From contig OU612074.1 in NCBI GenBank assembly GCA_914767715.1, positions 6,399,501 to 6,463,500 on the forward strand: DNA of 64,000 nt. Direction: 5' to 3'. Below, one piece after another: positions 50,877 to 63,403 of this stretch. Both the position numbers and the translations under genes were made by a program. Under the pieces are notes generated by a model. The model did no database searches. It saw only the letters and a program-made list of their open reading frames with translations, and was not told the origin of the DNA. Every line of letters begins with the position of its first letter. The stretch's first letter is position 1. Source of the DNA: Membranipora membranacea. Its lineage: Eukaryota > Bryozoa > Gymnolaemata > Cheilostomatida > Membraniporidae.

Positions 50877-52543
50877 CTAGAACTTACTCCCTTTTCTGCA
50901 GTCAGATTGTGATTCTGTTATGTCCCCGATGCATTCCTTGCCTTCACACGATGACTCATAGTCGCAAGATCTAGTCCTGGTTCTCCCGAACTCATATACA
51001 CAGTCACCACCACAGTGTGTACCCGAGGAGACCCAGGACGACCATGGGTTCCAGATGCCCCATACACTGACACCTAGATAGAAAAACTGTTAGGTTAGGT
51101 TGTTCCTACCGACATAAACAATTTGGTAACCTGGTCAAATAAATCACTGCATTTTTCGGAACAGCCCGTTGTATCCAGCTATTTCAAAATGCTTATAAGA
51201 GGAGAGACTGCCAATTCAATCAGAATGGAATTCGAATGACGGCTTTATTGTATTACCACATATAAGGGACGAGAATTGTGCTTTGCCAGAAGGATAATCT
51301 AGGGTTATGGTCCACTTCATCCACCTGTGTTTACAAGTGAAGAGCAATGCAGGATTATATGAAGTCTTACCTCGGCAGCATCCTTGATTACAAAATCTCA
51401 TTGACTTGTGGACACCTTCACATGTTTCTGGGCTGCTAGGTGCTGAGGTGATTTTCACCCAGCCAGTAGATTGGACAAGTGAATACTTCATCTCAATATT
51501 ACAGCTCCTGAACCTGAACTGCACTCCTTTACCACATGTCGCTGAACAGCTGCCATAATTTTCCCACTGAGCCCAATAGGCTACAGCTGTCAAAATATAA
51601 ATCAGTTTACATCAATATAAACAAGTTATGTTATGTTATGGTTACGTGGAACAGCTCACAATCTTCTGTAAAATCAGTGCTGTTTCACTTGTTATTGAGA
51701 TGTGAATGTTGACTTGTAACCCCATTCTAAATTAAGTGATAACAGTTTTAATTGATGTTATTCATCTCACTACGCATATGAATTGTAACATTTTCTGGAA
51801 TTTCTGACTTTTTTGCAGATCTGTGAAATTTTATTCTGGTTGAAAAAACACATAAGACATTTGCAAACAATCAATTCAAAGTTTCCACTTACAGTTAGTG
51901 TAAACCTTCGGTGTAAGTGGGCACTCTGGACCTTCCCAACACAAGGCTGTTGCTGCACCTGTAATTTAAGAATAAAACTGTTTTTCAAAGACAAAACAGT
52001 AGGTCCTGATTGAAACAGACCGCTATGATTAGTAATTCAAGATAGATCCTAGTCAAGAAGCTTTGGTTGAGCAAGAGAACAATATTTAGTTTCTGAGTAT
52101 TACTCACCAGCACAAGCCATCAAAAGTAAAACAGTTCTGCAATCTAAAAATAGAAGATTTAGTTTTTGTTAATGTATTTCTCCGACTGCTGAATTCATCA
52201 CGAATGGATTCCTAATCCTATCTGGTCTATGCTGCTTAACGCAAGCCAAAATGGGTACTTCTAAGCGAGTATTCAACTACATAATTAACTCCTGTTCACT
52301 CGGTTCAAGTACACTGCAGCCAACTCTGACAAATGAGAACCTACCTTGCATAAAGTGTTTGTATTAATCAGAACGTCCTACCAAACTTGGCTTCACAGGT
52401 AATACCAGAAAATATGCACGGGGATCGCACCTAGGTCACCAGATTGATGATCAAACCCGCTAACCACTAGACCAACCTATGATGTGATTATTGCAATCGA
52501 TAAAATATTTTGAGAAGACCACCACAATACTGTACTCACCCAT
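50877..52543 (-). CDS. Secreted protein with two thrombospondin type-1 domains
   Basis: There are five coding exons: 52540-52543 (ATGG), 52108-52143, 51893-51958, 51371-51586 and 50877-51073 (stop TAG at 50877-50879). All introns are GT/AG and in phase, giving 172 residues. Residues 1 to about 18 are a signal peptide (MDCRTVLLLMACAGAATA). A short Cys/Pro linker (CWEGPECPLTP) follows. TSP1 domain 1 spans about residues 37-107 (WAQWENYGSCSATCGKG, FRFRSC, KSMRFC, GCC). TSP1 domain 2 spans about 109-172 (WGIWNPWSSW, GTHCGGDC, RTRTRSC). Both keep the Trp ladder and Arg layers. Small secreted TSP1 proteins are extracellular adhesion or recognition factors; the role here is unknown. AATAAA follows the stop within about ten bases. 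Confidence 0.85.
52414..52478 (-). repeat. tRNA-like relic in TSP1 intron 1
   Basis: On the minus strand there is an A box (GGTCTAGTGGTTAGCGGG) followed by a degenerate B box (GGTGCGATCCCC). It is too decayed to fold as a tRNA; probably a SINE head. Confidence 0.4.
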
Positions 52544-52584
52544 TCCAAGTAGATGATGTTTCTCGAGGCAAAGAAGCGTAAGTT

Positions 52585-52619
52585 ATACATAAGCGCCTAC
52601 TCACCTGATCGCTTATATA
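52585..52619 (-). promoter_or_regulatory. TATA box of the TSP1 gene
   Basis: GTATATAAGC at about 52620-52611 lies roughly 70 bp upstream of the ATG, leaving a short 5' UTR. Confidence 0.5.
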
Positions 52620-52629
52620 CATAAAATAA

Positions 52630-55600
52630 GGATCAGGGTATCACAAAATGTGTCAATCAAGGGATGAGTTTATCTAAATATCATGTCGATTCTGCCTGTA
52701 TTTCCTTTGATCTGATTTATCAATGATTTAAAGTCTCCTTTTTCCAACATTGCTTCAAACCACATAGTTGATTAATTACTGTTTACTGTACTAAATTGCT
52801 AGTACTGTGTTTAAAAGTGGATACAAGCTGTTTGTGACTGTCAATGCACTGCCTGCTGTAAAATATTGAGAAAAAAACTTGGCTTGTGTTGATTTTACTG
52901 GCATCTGGGACCCATTAGGCATTTATAAAATGTTCACATCAAAGGCCGATTTCACATATATATTTGTTGATGTTGTTTGGATTTCCTTTGATGCAATTGA
53001 TACTTAGTACTAACTAAAATAGCAATAGAAATTTGCGTGATCAATAGTCATTTTAACCAACACTTTTACAGAATTTGTTTATAACCAACAACTTTGATTG
53101 ATTGCACATTACTTTACCAGATTTCTAAGTCCTTGTCTAAATTTAGACGAATTGTTAGTGAATGTCAATGTCCTCACAAGTTTTTGTTATTGAAAATATA
53201 AGACAAACAATTGTGGCTATGATTGTCTCCGGGTTTGCCATGTTAAAATGGCCACATCTCTGCTACGATGCCGAACAGTAGACAAAAGCATATGGGGCTG
53301 GGACCAACAGCTCCTAGGACTTCAATCACTTTGTGGTAAGAAAGGTGAATGACACCTGAATTTTCTAAAAATTATTGTATCAAGCCTTTGTCCAGCAGTT
53401 GATGTTAAATTTAGCAATGCGTTTGTCCAATTCAAACCAAATTAGGAGATCCTTCATGTTGAGTGTTAAAAACAGCTCGAAACTACATCAGAGCAAGGGG
53501 ATATGGTGTGGCTTTCAGATCAAAGAGTTTCTCATACCTGTCAAATTCCAGAGCTTTAGTTACAATAATTGTGTCATGACTGCTGGTGCTAGTTTTTTTT
53601 GTGGTTTAGGAATATAAGGGAATAAGCTCCACACCAGTTATAATGTGATAAAAATAGAATGCGGTGCACTCAAAGTTACCAGGGTTGAAAAATTGCATCT
53701 AACCACATCAACAAGAAAAAATATAAAAACAACAACATCATTGAGTGATGGATTTTCACACTGAATCCTTACTAAGACTTTGCTTAAAAATGGACAGAAT
53801 GCTGTCCGCAGATGACAATCTTGCCACAGTTCACTGTTGGTACGTTGGATACATCTTCAATTGCAGACACTGCCATTCCACCCACAAAAGGTCTCAGTTT
53901 CGATTGTGATGACAATTCTCTCTGGACATTTGATCAGATCTGTACACATGGGTGGGTGATGCGAGCAGTCATTTGTAAAATCATATATTGGACACCGCCC
54001 CATAGGGGTGGACTGACCTCTTGAGGTTGGAGTTGAATTTCGGAAATTTGACCTCGGATTCAACCACACACCCATCGGATATGTGTTATGTCTGATCCGA
54101 GATGATACATTTTTAATCAACACTTACTTAGCATCATTTATCTCACTAAAAACCACAAGCAAGGAAGTATGATAGTCATTAATTTGTAGTTCAGATTAGA
54201 TAATTGAGTTTGGCTGAAAGGGGTGATTACCCTATAGGAATTCAGTTTTCGCGGTATTTAGGATTCGCTTTTCCGTTTTTGCCTAAGTAGCGAAATTTTA
54301 TGATAGCGGAAAATACTTCCTAAGCAATAAACACCACTCAGTTTCATAAACAATGTGCCATAATACAGGAATACACCTTATCTACGCATGCATGACCGTT
54401 TGGTGTAGTGGTCTAAGTGTCTGCCTTGCAATAGGATAAAGAGTTAAGCCCTGGGTTCGAATCCCAGCTTGAACATTATTTTTAATTTTCGCTAGTAAGC
54501 CTACTAGCAAAATTTAGTGTATCTTAAATTAAACTCCCTCACCATAGTAGCGAAATTAAACTCTAGCTAAATTAAACTCCTATAGGGTAGTAGGCATTCA
54601 ATACCTATCTTATTTTCATAGCAATCTATATTGTTGCTGATTAAATTTGATAGATGTGTTTTTTTCTGCTGAAATGGAGAGAAGTATCTTTACTCAGATC
54701 GTTGTGAAGACATAATGCTTGTCCAATGATATACCTTGTAACAAGCTGTCTAGTTTAATGTACAAGGTTTTCCTCTTCTTCAAAGTAGGAGGACATTTCC
54801 TCTCCTATTCACAGTTGAGAGTTTGGGACATAGGTGCAGGGAGTCTATTCAAACTCAGTGATTATCAATATCGGGGTTTGAGTGGTCCTGGCAAATTGAG
54901 GGTCGATGCACAAATGCTCGAGGTCAAGAGATCTCTGTACTCATTAAATGATCTTTTCAAATAAGATAAGTTGCTCCTTGTAAAGTATTATATCCAATCA
55001 GATATATGTACCAGGGTAATGGTTCAGGGAAAAGATTGTTGACGCTGTTTATCCATGTATTCAATTACCTTAACTGTATATGATGGTGCAAAAGTACAGC
55101 TGCTGAGACTGGTAAATTTAGTGTTTGTACACGTTATCCGGGTCCGGATCCGATCCGAGGTTGAATTTATGGACCGATCCGTTATCCGATCCAAGGTTAC
55201 TTAGCCCTGATCCGTTCCACCCCTACCGCCCCACCACTTTTGTGGTACAAACCATCAAGCAGTTAAAATAATGCACTAACATTGCTCAATGTCCCATAAT
55301 GATGGGTTGTTCGGCATAATGATCTTCTACCCATGATTATGTAACTTGTATACCCTGCATCCACCTATGAAACATACTCGTATGTCATATTCTGAAATTA
55401 AAGGTAAAGTCTGGTGGCAGTATATGCAAAATGTGGCTAGAAATGCATCTTCCTTTTATGATTTTAGGTGGATAAGGTTTGACAGTTGTTTCTGGTAGAG
55501 TTTTTCATGCTTATGGTAATGGTAATATTGTGTCTTATACAAATTTGCACAATAGGCGCCTAAGTGATCACTATAATGATGATCAACAGTTTCACATATG

Positions 55601-56169
55601 TAGTAATTGGTGGATCTACAAGTCTTCATGGGTGTGCTGTCATAAAAAGCCATGATGCGGCCAGCAACAGTTGCTATAACCCCTTATATCAGTTGTATTT
55701 AACCATCAATGTAGCAAAACTACTTTTTCTGTTTTATTGCCGCCTCAAAAACTGGCTTGTAATGTTTGTTTAGATCTGATTATGATATGTTGGTTTTGTA
55801 GATGGAAACCTTACACACCCCAAATGCAAAGAGTAGCCATGTTCACAGCGGGCATGGGTATAGGATGTGGCATAACTCAAACCTTAGCTCTTACTTCAGA
55901 TATTTTAGAACACTCGTAAACTACCTAGTGGTATTAATGTTGAGTGCCTCGTGTGGTAAGGCATTTTTCAGACCGTAGTCAAGTCTGAATTCTGGCATGT
56001 AGCCATTATGGATCTAATTTTGGTGAGATCATATTCGAAGGTCTCGGATGCTCTTCGGGAGGAAGCTGTTGTGATATTTTGTGGATGATGCTTGTATGGA
56101 GGTGGGTTCCCCTCTTTTAGCTGCCCTTGTTTTCATAGTATTTTGAGGTCTACAGTTAACAACTTAAAT
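52630..56169. other. Intergenic stretch, no firm gene
   Basis: A tRNA-like sequence lies at 54395-54474. Degenerate GATCCG repeats occur at about 55138-55215. A possible exon lies at 55801-55919 on the plus strand (acceptor TTTGTAG, translation with MFTAGMGIGCGITQTLAL), a Gly-rich hydrophobic segment whose family I cannot name. Region 53.45-53.6 kb resembles the donor flank at 47.66 kb. No complete gene is seen. Confidence 0.4.
54395..54474 (+). repeat. tRNA-like sequence (Ala-type anticodon region)
   Basis: It has an A box (GGTGTAGTGGTCTAAGTG), a TTGCAAT anticodon-like loop and a perfect T-arm (CTGGGTTCGAATCCCAG). The acceptor ends do not pair and the variable region is too long. tRNA pseudogene or SINE. 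Confidence 0.5.
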
Positions 56170-56518
56170 ATAATCTGCAAATAGGGTCTCATGATTGTTT
56201 TGGATTCTCATCAATAGTGATATTCCGTTGGAATTTCTCCTTTCTTGTAGGGTCTGAAGTCCAAGGCTAGAGCGCCCCTTCGAAACGCCGTGCCTGTTCT
56301 TTATACATTTTACAAATCTAATGGCATTGCTTGTTTTGTATCAGTTCCAGTTCACCTATCCATGTATTGTCAGAAGGATTCCAGAGCACATCTGCATATT
56401 CTAGCTTATTAGGGTGGACCAAACTGGTATAGGGGAGTAATTTAGCTTTTTCGGTAGCTCCATGCAGTGTGTACTTGATACAGCCTAGAGTTGTGTTTGC
56501 ACTACCCGTCATCTCCAA
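56170..56518 (-). mobile_element. LINE reverse transcriptase remnant
   Basis: The minus-strand translation contains YTSLVHPNKLEYADVLWNP, IGELELIQNKQ and, after a frameshift, AIRFV, LGLQTLQERR. This order is the C-terminal end of a non-LTR reverse transcriptase. It is not related to the copies inside the array and is dead. Confidence 0.7.
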
Positions 56519-59500
56519 TAAGTGGTTTCAGAATTTTAGGTAAAGTATTATGTGTTCCAGTTCTTGTACTCAAGAGAGGACAAATCTTTCCACTTGATGA
56601 GATGGACCCCAGTTTTGAGTGATATACTGCGGGACGCTGTCACCCAGAATATTGGGAAATTATATAGAGTGTTAGGGGTGTGCAGTAACTCTTTGTCTTA
56701 TTATGCATGAAAGGTGCTAGCAACTGTAACGGTGTGCCAGTACAAAGTTTAATAGTGACTGCCAGCTGCAGTTATTAGTTCTAAGTTTGAAATCTGTAAG
56801 CTCTTATCCATGATATGACTCCTAAGTTCCTAAGTAGGTACTAATTTTGCTGACACGCATAGGGAAATTTTTTCTTGATGGGCAAAATTTCTGCAGACTT
56901 GCAACAACTTATTGAGACACATTTCCTACACAAATGCAATTGTAACACATACAAGACAGGAAACACACACAACAGGACCTTGCCTCCTCTTTCTTTTGTC
57001 CGGTTGATTGACGATTAGATTGTTGCAATTATGATGATAACAGCAAAACAAACAAGAAATGTAATTTTTAACAAAATCTGCAGCAATTCAGTTCATTCAA
57101 TGTTAAAAGGTTTTAATTTTTGTAGGTTATCAAAGTGTAAGTCTTATACAGCTGGTGAGATGCTAGAGAGGAAAGAAGTGTTGTAATCTCCTTTTGTGCA
57201 CTTGTCACTGGTATGGAATGTGACAAATGTTTGTATCAAAATATAAATTATAACTTATAAAGTTATAAATGTTTGTGACAGCTAGGCCATGATGTATAAT
57301 ATAGTGTTTTGATAGGAAGATATTATTATTCATTCTCAATCGGTGTGATTTATTTTTCTTTGAACGACGCCGAAAAGAACTTCCTGTATTTATTACATTG
57401 CAAATTATTTTATGTCATCATTGAAGTTAAGGCATATATTATATACATACTGTTAAATGCATAAAACTTTGCTGAGACCCCCACTACTATATTCAACATA
57501 AATGCAGAATGTAAAAGCAGTGCTGTGAATGATTCAAGTAATTGCATATTGACAAATGAATGCAAATTTTAGAACTTCTAGCATATTTTGGAAAGAACAC
57601 AAGTACATGTAAGGGTGTACTCGATTTTCACATCCAATTAGGCTAAATAAAACGTATCGCACACTATGACCGACTGTGGAATCAAAGAGCTGCAATTCAC
57701 TTTCTCAGGAAGGGCGGCGCCAAAGGATAATTGCGATGTCAAAAGAGTGAAATGCTAGTAATAGAGAGAAAGAGTAGACAACTCATAATTCTTGGCTCAT
57801 AATACGCCATTATTGACAACATCAGTGTTGCAAGTACGCTTATTGAAAATCACACACGGAGGGCAGAGCCTGTTACATGACAAGCCTCGGTAGTGAGCAG
57901 TCCTTCCGTCTTGCTTAATGATCCACCTCATGTATGACAGGTTTCTAGTCCTAGAAATTTGCACATCAACGGGTATAAGTCTACGCTGTTCATTGTTTCC
58001 TGCTTTTCCCCGCATTTTAGTCTGGACCATAAGCTATGAATGTCCTTTTCATGTCATCTTCTTGGTTGTCGAATCTATGGTTACCTTTGCGATCCATACT
58101 AGCGTTTGTCTGTGAAATAGAATGTCATATTAAATTAGAAGATGCAGCAGGTATCAAAGGTATTAGAACGTTGACAACATGAACTGAAAAACTTTAACTG
58201 AAGAGAGCGTGGGAAGGTGAGGGGAGGGGGAGCCGGAAGGATGGAAAGTAGGCAGGGAAGGATCAAGTCTGTAGCATTGCACAGGGCATCTAATAGCAAG
58301 ACGGTTGATGGTAAAAAGAGAAACAAAAGTAACCGTCAAAGCATTCAATAGATTAGTAGTCTTGAAAAATTGCGTTACAAGATATAATATTACAAATGAC
58401 AATAGTTAAGCATTTTTAATAGCATTGTGGGTACATGAGTCATATAAGTTAGCATTGTGATACCATATGTTTATGCTAGATTAATTATGATTCAGTATGC
58501 CTTCATAGTTTGACTCGCTGCCGCTGCAGTATCGTAAACTGTCCCTCACACAAGAACAACCCCCGGACACTCTACAATATTGTAAACTGTCCCGGGGACA
58601 CTTTACAATAGGAACAAGCCTATTGGAGACTGCCCTCCCCTATTGTAAAGTGTCCCCCTATTACTAACTGTCAATTTCAAGTGCTATTTATGATCTCTCT
58701 CAACGGGTCAGATCATCTAACTGGAGCATATCATAATATTCTGGTTGCCACTATGATGGACCAAGCTGTACCAGGGATTGGTGGTGGTAACTTATTGACA
58801 TTATGATTGAGTGTATAAAGCCTCTTTTTCATGAAGTACCTGTTAGATCAAGTTTTCGCGAACACCAGTTATTAAATGAAGCTCTATGGTTAAGAGACAT
58901 CTGGTTAGCAAAGAAAGGTGCACTGAACTGAACGTGATTAGATTTGTGGTTACCACATCGCAAAACACGCTGTACTTGCAGAGCCTTGCCAACAGCTACC
59001 ATTGTCGAAGATATAACAATTCACAAAATAATACTTAAGCGCTTAATTATGTTACACTCTCTCATGCAGTGCTGGCTGAACAAACCAAAATGTGACATAG
59101 TGTACTATTGCTGCTTTAGTATTTAGTTTGACCACAATTTTTGCTACACCTTTAACAACATTGTTGAAGCCATGCGTAAACAACCACAACACAACAGTTA
59201 ATTTTATGAACTGTATGTTCAAAAAGTATAGGTGGAATCCTCTGTCATTTTACAGTCCATAGTGTAAGTTTCATAATGATACTAGTTGTCCATTTTCAGA
59301 TGGTTGGATTGCAATGTTGTAAACAGAACAGGTAAACGAAAACAACCCCCTCTACAACATATCATTAAATCTACTTCATTCAAGCATTTGCCTGTGAGTT
59401 ATGACACAGTCACAATAGTGTGAAAATGCGAAATATCACTTTTGAGCTTATCAATTTTGTGGGCCATGTATTGCACTGTTAATGATTGCTTGAGACGCCC

Positions 59501-59925
59501 AAAAACATCCATCCCCCACTTTAGCCTATATAAACTATAAGTTAAAAAAATAACTTGTAGAATCTCATGTCATTTCACAGCTAAGTGTTGATGCCATAAC
59601 GATACTAGTTGTCGATTTTCAGATGGATGGATTGCAATTTAATGAAAGGAACAGGTAATTTGTTTCACAGTAGTCTATGACTGGCGCAAAAAGAACCTGC
59701 ATCTACCTGAAACTGCACTGCTATTCAGTATTTGTTTATGTGAGTCCAGATAAATTTTCTACCATATTAGTTATTGCATTAAACACTGTAACCCTGCATA
59801 TCAACCCATTGCTTAAACCGTGTAAAAACAACCTTTCCCAAGCTGCCTTATGAATATTTTCTGTCAAAAAGCCTCATGCGGAACGGAAAAAATGAATTGA
59901 CATCGATATGGTAACTGCTTCTCAC
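56519..59925. other. Intergenic stretch with a palindrome and a duplicated exon-like motif
   Basis: This contains a 33 bp near-palindrome (58578-58610). It also has a diverged direct repeat offset by 323 bp (about 59240-59335 and 59563-59658). Each repeat carries TTTTCAG|ATGG.TGGATTGCAAT followed by AACAG|GTAA, which looks like a small exon on the plus strand. I see no complete gene. Confidence 0.4.
58578..58610. repeat. Near-perfect 33 bp palindrome
   Basis: Two inverted copies of TATTGTAAANTGTCCC meet in the middle. Further single copies of the same motif lie at about 58532-58548 and 58641-58656. Confidence 0.7.
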
Positions 59926-62900
59926 CTTTTTCAGCAGCCAGTTTATTTCCACAAACAATTAAAATGGGTCGAATTCTCTTGTTGTTGGAATAGTGCAGAT
60001 CCTCAAGTAAGTTCTCTTTCTTGTATACTTTGAAATGATCACTAACACCATCCAGCTTGTCAAATACCTTAAATTAAATCAAGTTAATTTTAATTTATTT
60101 CAATGCATTTTATCAGTACAAAATTTCTGAAAAAACCAATCGCCTTCATTTAACCTCAACTTGTCCACTCAGAAAACAATGTCGGACCACTTTTTAAAGC
60201 ATCTCTGAGGCTTCATTTGGTGTTATGCATGAATGATCACTGCTGCATGTAAATTAGTTTTCAATAACACCTGTTGCAGTTTGCCAGGATTAGGACATAT
60301 AAGACCGACAGCGCCAAAGTAAGACCACTCAACCTCTTCATCATAGTCAAGGTACTGACTCATATCTATAGTCCTGCTGCCGTCTACATTGGCCATTCCT
60401 GAAAACCTCAAGGATTGAAAGTAATACAAACTTTACTGCTTGGAAAGCTGTTAAATTCAATAGTCATCAGATATGGCCTTTTAGTCAAAACAGTCAGAGG
60501 TTTCTAACCAAATGGAGCCCAATATATGCTTTCTTATACATCCATGGCAACCCAGTATCATAGGTACTATGTATTCTGTTGTTTTGTGGAGGCTTCCGTG
60601 TAATCAGAAGTCGGAAACTCAATTATCATACTGACCAATAATTAGTCATAAATATTTCATTACTTTTACAGGTTGATTGACATCAGAGAGCCTTATCACC
60701 CTCAACATCCCAAAGCATTGGCGATGAGATACTGGTTGCTATGTGACAATAACTGCACCAGCTTTCTCCCTGTTTGTAGGCAGGTGCTGACAGACCTGGG
60801 TGCCAGACAAACCTCACAAGTCAATCGACTGCAGTTGTATCAAAACCAAGAAGCTTCAACGCAGGCACACTAGCCTCATTATAATTCAGTGTAAGCAGTT
60901 TTGCACATTGTAGTCTGCCGGCAGATTAAATTTATTGTAATTCTATTCTACATACCATGATCAGATGTGATTAAGATATTAACATCATCCTCTATATTGG
61001 CTTTCTCCAGTTTCTCAATCAGATTACCGAGGTCACCATCCAGTTCTTCAAGATTCTGCTGAAGTTCATCAGAATCTGGACCAAAGCTATAATGGATATT
61101 AAATAGATTAGGTATCCAAGGTACTTTTACAATTGAAATCTTTGCTATGCTACGAAGATTGTTTGTGGCCATCACCGCTAAAGTTCCCTGCTTGCAGAAT
61201 GGTGCAAACGCTTCAGGTCATGCTTCTCTACAATAACAATGCTCACAGACGAATGGATGTCTAGTGATCATTATTAGGTAAGAACTTGATGCATTATCAG
61301 CTGATTACTATCCAGTTTGTTAAGTTAAGTGCTTGTCTTCAGGAACTCCTTCTATGGCGATGTAAACAAGTTCAGCAATAGTTTTGATTATCAAATCAGA
61401 ATTTGCACAACTAAATTTTTCGGCCTCATAATCTTACAAGGATAGGCTGGTCAGCAGGTAGTCTATGTGGGTGCTGGCTGGAATGGGTTTGAGTGAAAAA
61501 CTTTCTTTACCTTGTTGTAGGAGTTGTCTTCCTAAAAAACACTTAACAAGTGCATTGTGGGTGATTATTTAGATGCTTTGTGTGTATTATCTACAAAACC
61601 ACCTATGGCCTTCCTTATCAGAGTGATCTGTGTAAAGACAAGTCAGTGAAATATCATCCAATGCAAACCAACCCACTACGCTATCAATTTCTTGTCTGAA
61701 GTCCTGGTCACTCTTGAATGGAGTCACCTTTGATACTGACACTCCCTCATATTCAGCCTCGTTTCCTGTAAAAGCATGGCAACACAATGATTGCAGGGTG
61801 CCTTTGATAGCAGTGCAATACAAGTTTGCAGAAAAATTGGAAGACTCAGCTGTGTATTTCCATGAAATGACCATGCAACAAGCGGTGAACAACAAACCCA
61901 ATTGCGATTAACAAATGGCCTGACACTATGCCTCTTTGAACCCAAGCTATCCATCAGATCGTTGAGTTATAATCAGGGGATTCAGAAAACAAGAATAAGT
62001 CACATGCAGCTTCACTAACCAACTCACATGAAAGCTCCACTCTTTTTTCCTTCTCTCTCTGCTGTAATCCAGATAGGCTCTGTAGCATTATGCCACTTTG
62101 ACTCAGTGCTAAAGGAGTATGAGTCGTTATAAATCGGTCGTAGAACCTGTTGTTGATGATACCATGGTCTTCCTCATACAGTCCTATGGATAACAGGATT
62201 AATTTAAAATATCTATATTCATTTCTATCCAAAGCATTTGAGCATCGAATCAAGTTTTTAGCAAATGTTGAGATGTGTGATTCATACATCAAGCCTGGCT
62301 TATCGAAACGAGTTTGAGTGATGTGGTCGAGACGAATTCATATCTCGAGAGCTTCTTCGCTCGGGTGAAAAGTTTAGATCCTGTCAAAATTGAGCAAGAT
62401 TCATGCACAAATTCGAAATGAATAATTCTCATCCATGGGCACTTACACTAAGAAGTGCAGATATAATAATCCTCAAGAGTGTGTTTATCCTGTGAAATTC
62501 TACCTGTTACAAGGGTGTAGTGATTAGGCATTGTCACTGTGGCAAAGGCCTTAGTGACCATTTTAACATGAGATCCTCAATTGATTAGCTTGTCAAAGTT
62601 AGGCATGGTAGTCTTTTTAATATAATCCCATCTAAATCCATCAAAGGATATCATTAGAATCTGCCGACAAAGAAGGGAAATAGATTATTAGTCCCTTACA
62701 CTGGATTTTTGATACAACCTGTTTAAGGGAGAGTCTAATTAAATTTTAGCTAGACATTTTTTTCCCTTACAGTTCGGGACTGCTAAAACCTACTCTAAGT
62801 GCTCAGATGACTCCAATGTGAGTCAGCGGCCTAACATTATCACGTGGTGGGTATTTCGACCACCCCTCCCCCTGTCACCTTGAGGATCTTCTAGTGTCTA

Positions 62901-63403
62901 CATCATTGATACAGAGGGGGATGAGGCATTGCTGGTACTGTTAACTAGCCTGCCGTGTACATTTAAGACTGTCTTTGTTAGTTATATTCAATTGGAAAAG
63001 TCTAAAAAATGTATGGTTGTAAAACTTAATGTTGTGTATGTAATTATTTTTCATTGAAATTATTACAAAGGAAGACTATTGTCTACAATGATTACCTTAG
63101 CAGTGTTAACCGTAACCAGGTCTGTAGTAAAGGCTATCAGCAGTAGATATCTACAAAGACACAAGAGCAGTAAGAATTGTAATAGTGACAGCTAATGAGC
63201 GACAATCATAAAATCGAATTTTGAATAGCTCAAACGATTCTGACCTCTTTCGTCAATCAAAAGTAAAATTCTATCACATTAAAAGGCAGTAGGGATAGGA
63301 AAGCATAGCATGTAAACGTTAGTTAACAGTATCAAGGCTCATAACCAATTGCTAATGTAATGAATGTAGGATAAAACAAGTCTACTCACATTTTCTCAGC
63401 CAT
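59926..63403 (-). pseudogene. Ectonucleotide pyrophosphatase/phosphodiesterase (ENPP-like), two disabling lesions
   Basis: The exons are 63390-63403, 63096-63150, 62504-62660, 62028-62183, 61603-61765, 60956-61086, 60271-60398 and 59926-60067. The first two encode a signal peptide (MAEKIYLLLIAF). Exon 3 has the metal site ISFDGFRWDY and the nucleophile Thr in FATVTMPNHYTLVTG. Exon 4 has GLYEEDHGI and TEPIWITAEREG. Exons 5-6 have TDHSDKEGH, then FGPDSDEL and ILITSDHGM. Exons 7-8 have GMANVDGS and FKVYKKENL. Lesions: TGA in exon 3 (62577-62579) and a one-base loss in exon 4 (about 62129-62135). The short Tyr-Trp-Pro bridge between exons 4 and 5 and the last catalytic-domain part were not found. 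Family: type II or GPI ectoenzymes hydrolysing nucleotides or phospholipids. Confidence 0.85.

Noticed and set aside
55801-55919. Mic10-like mitochondrial inner-membrane protein exon
   Set aside because: Only a Gly-rich hydrophobic stretch is shared; the upstream part and the typical Arg-Trp-Pro context were not found.
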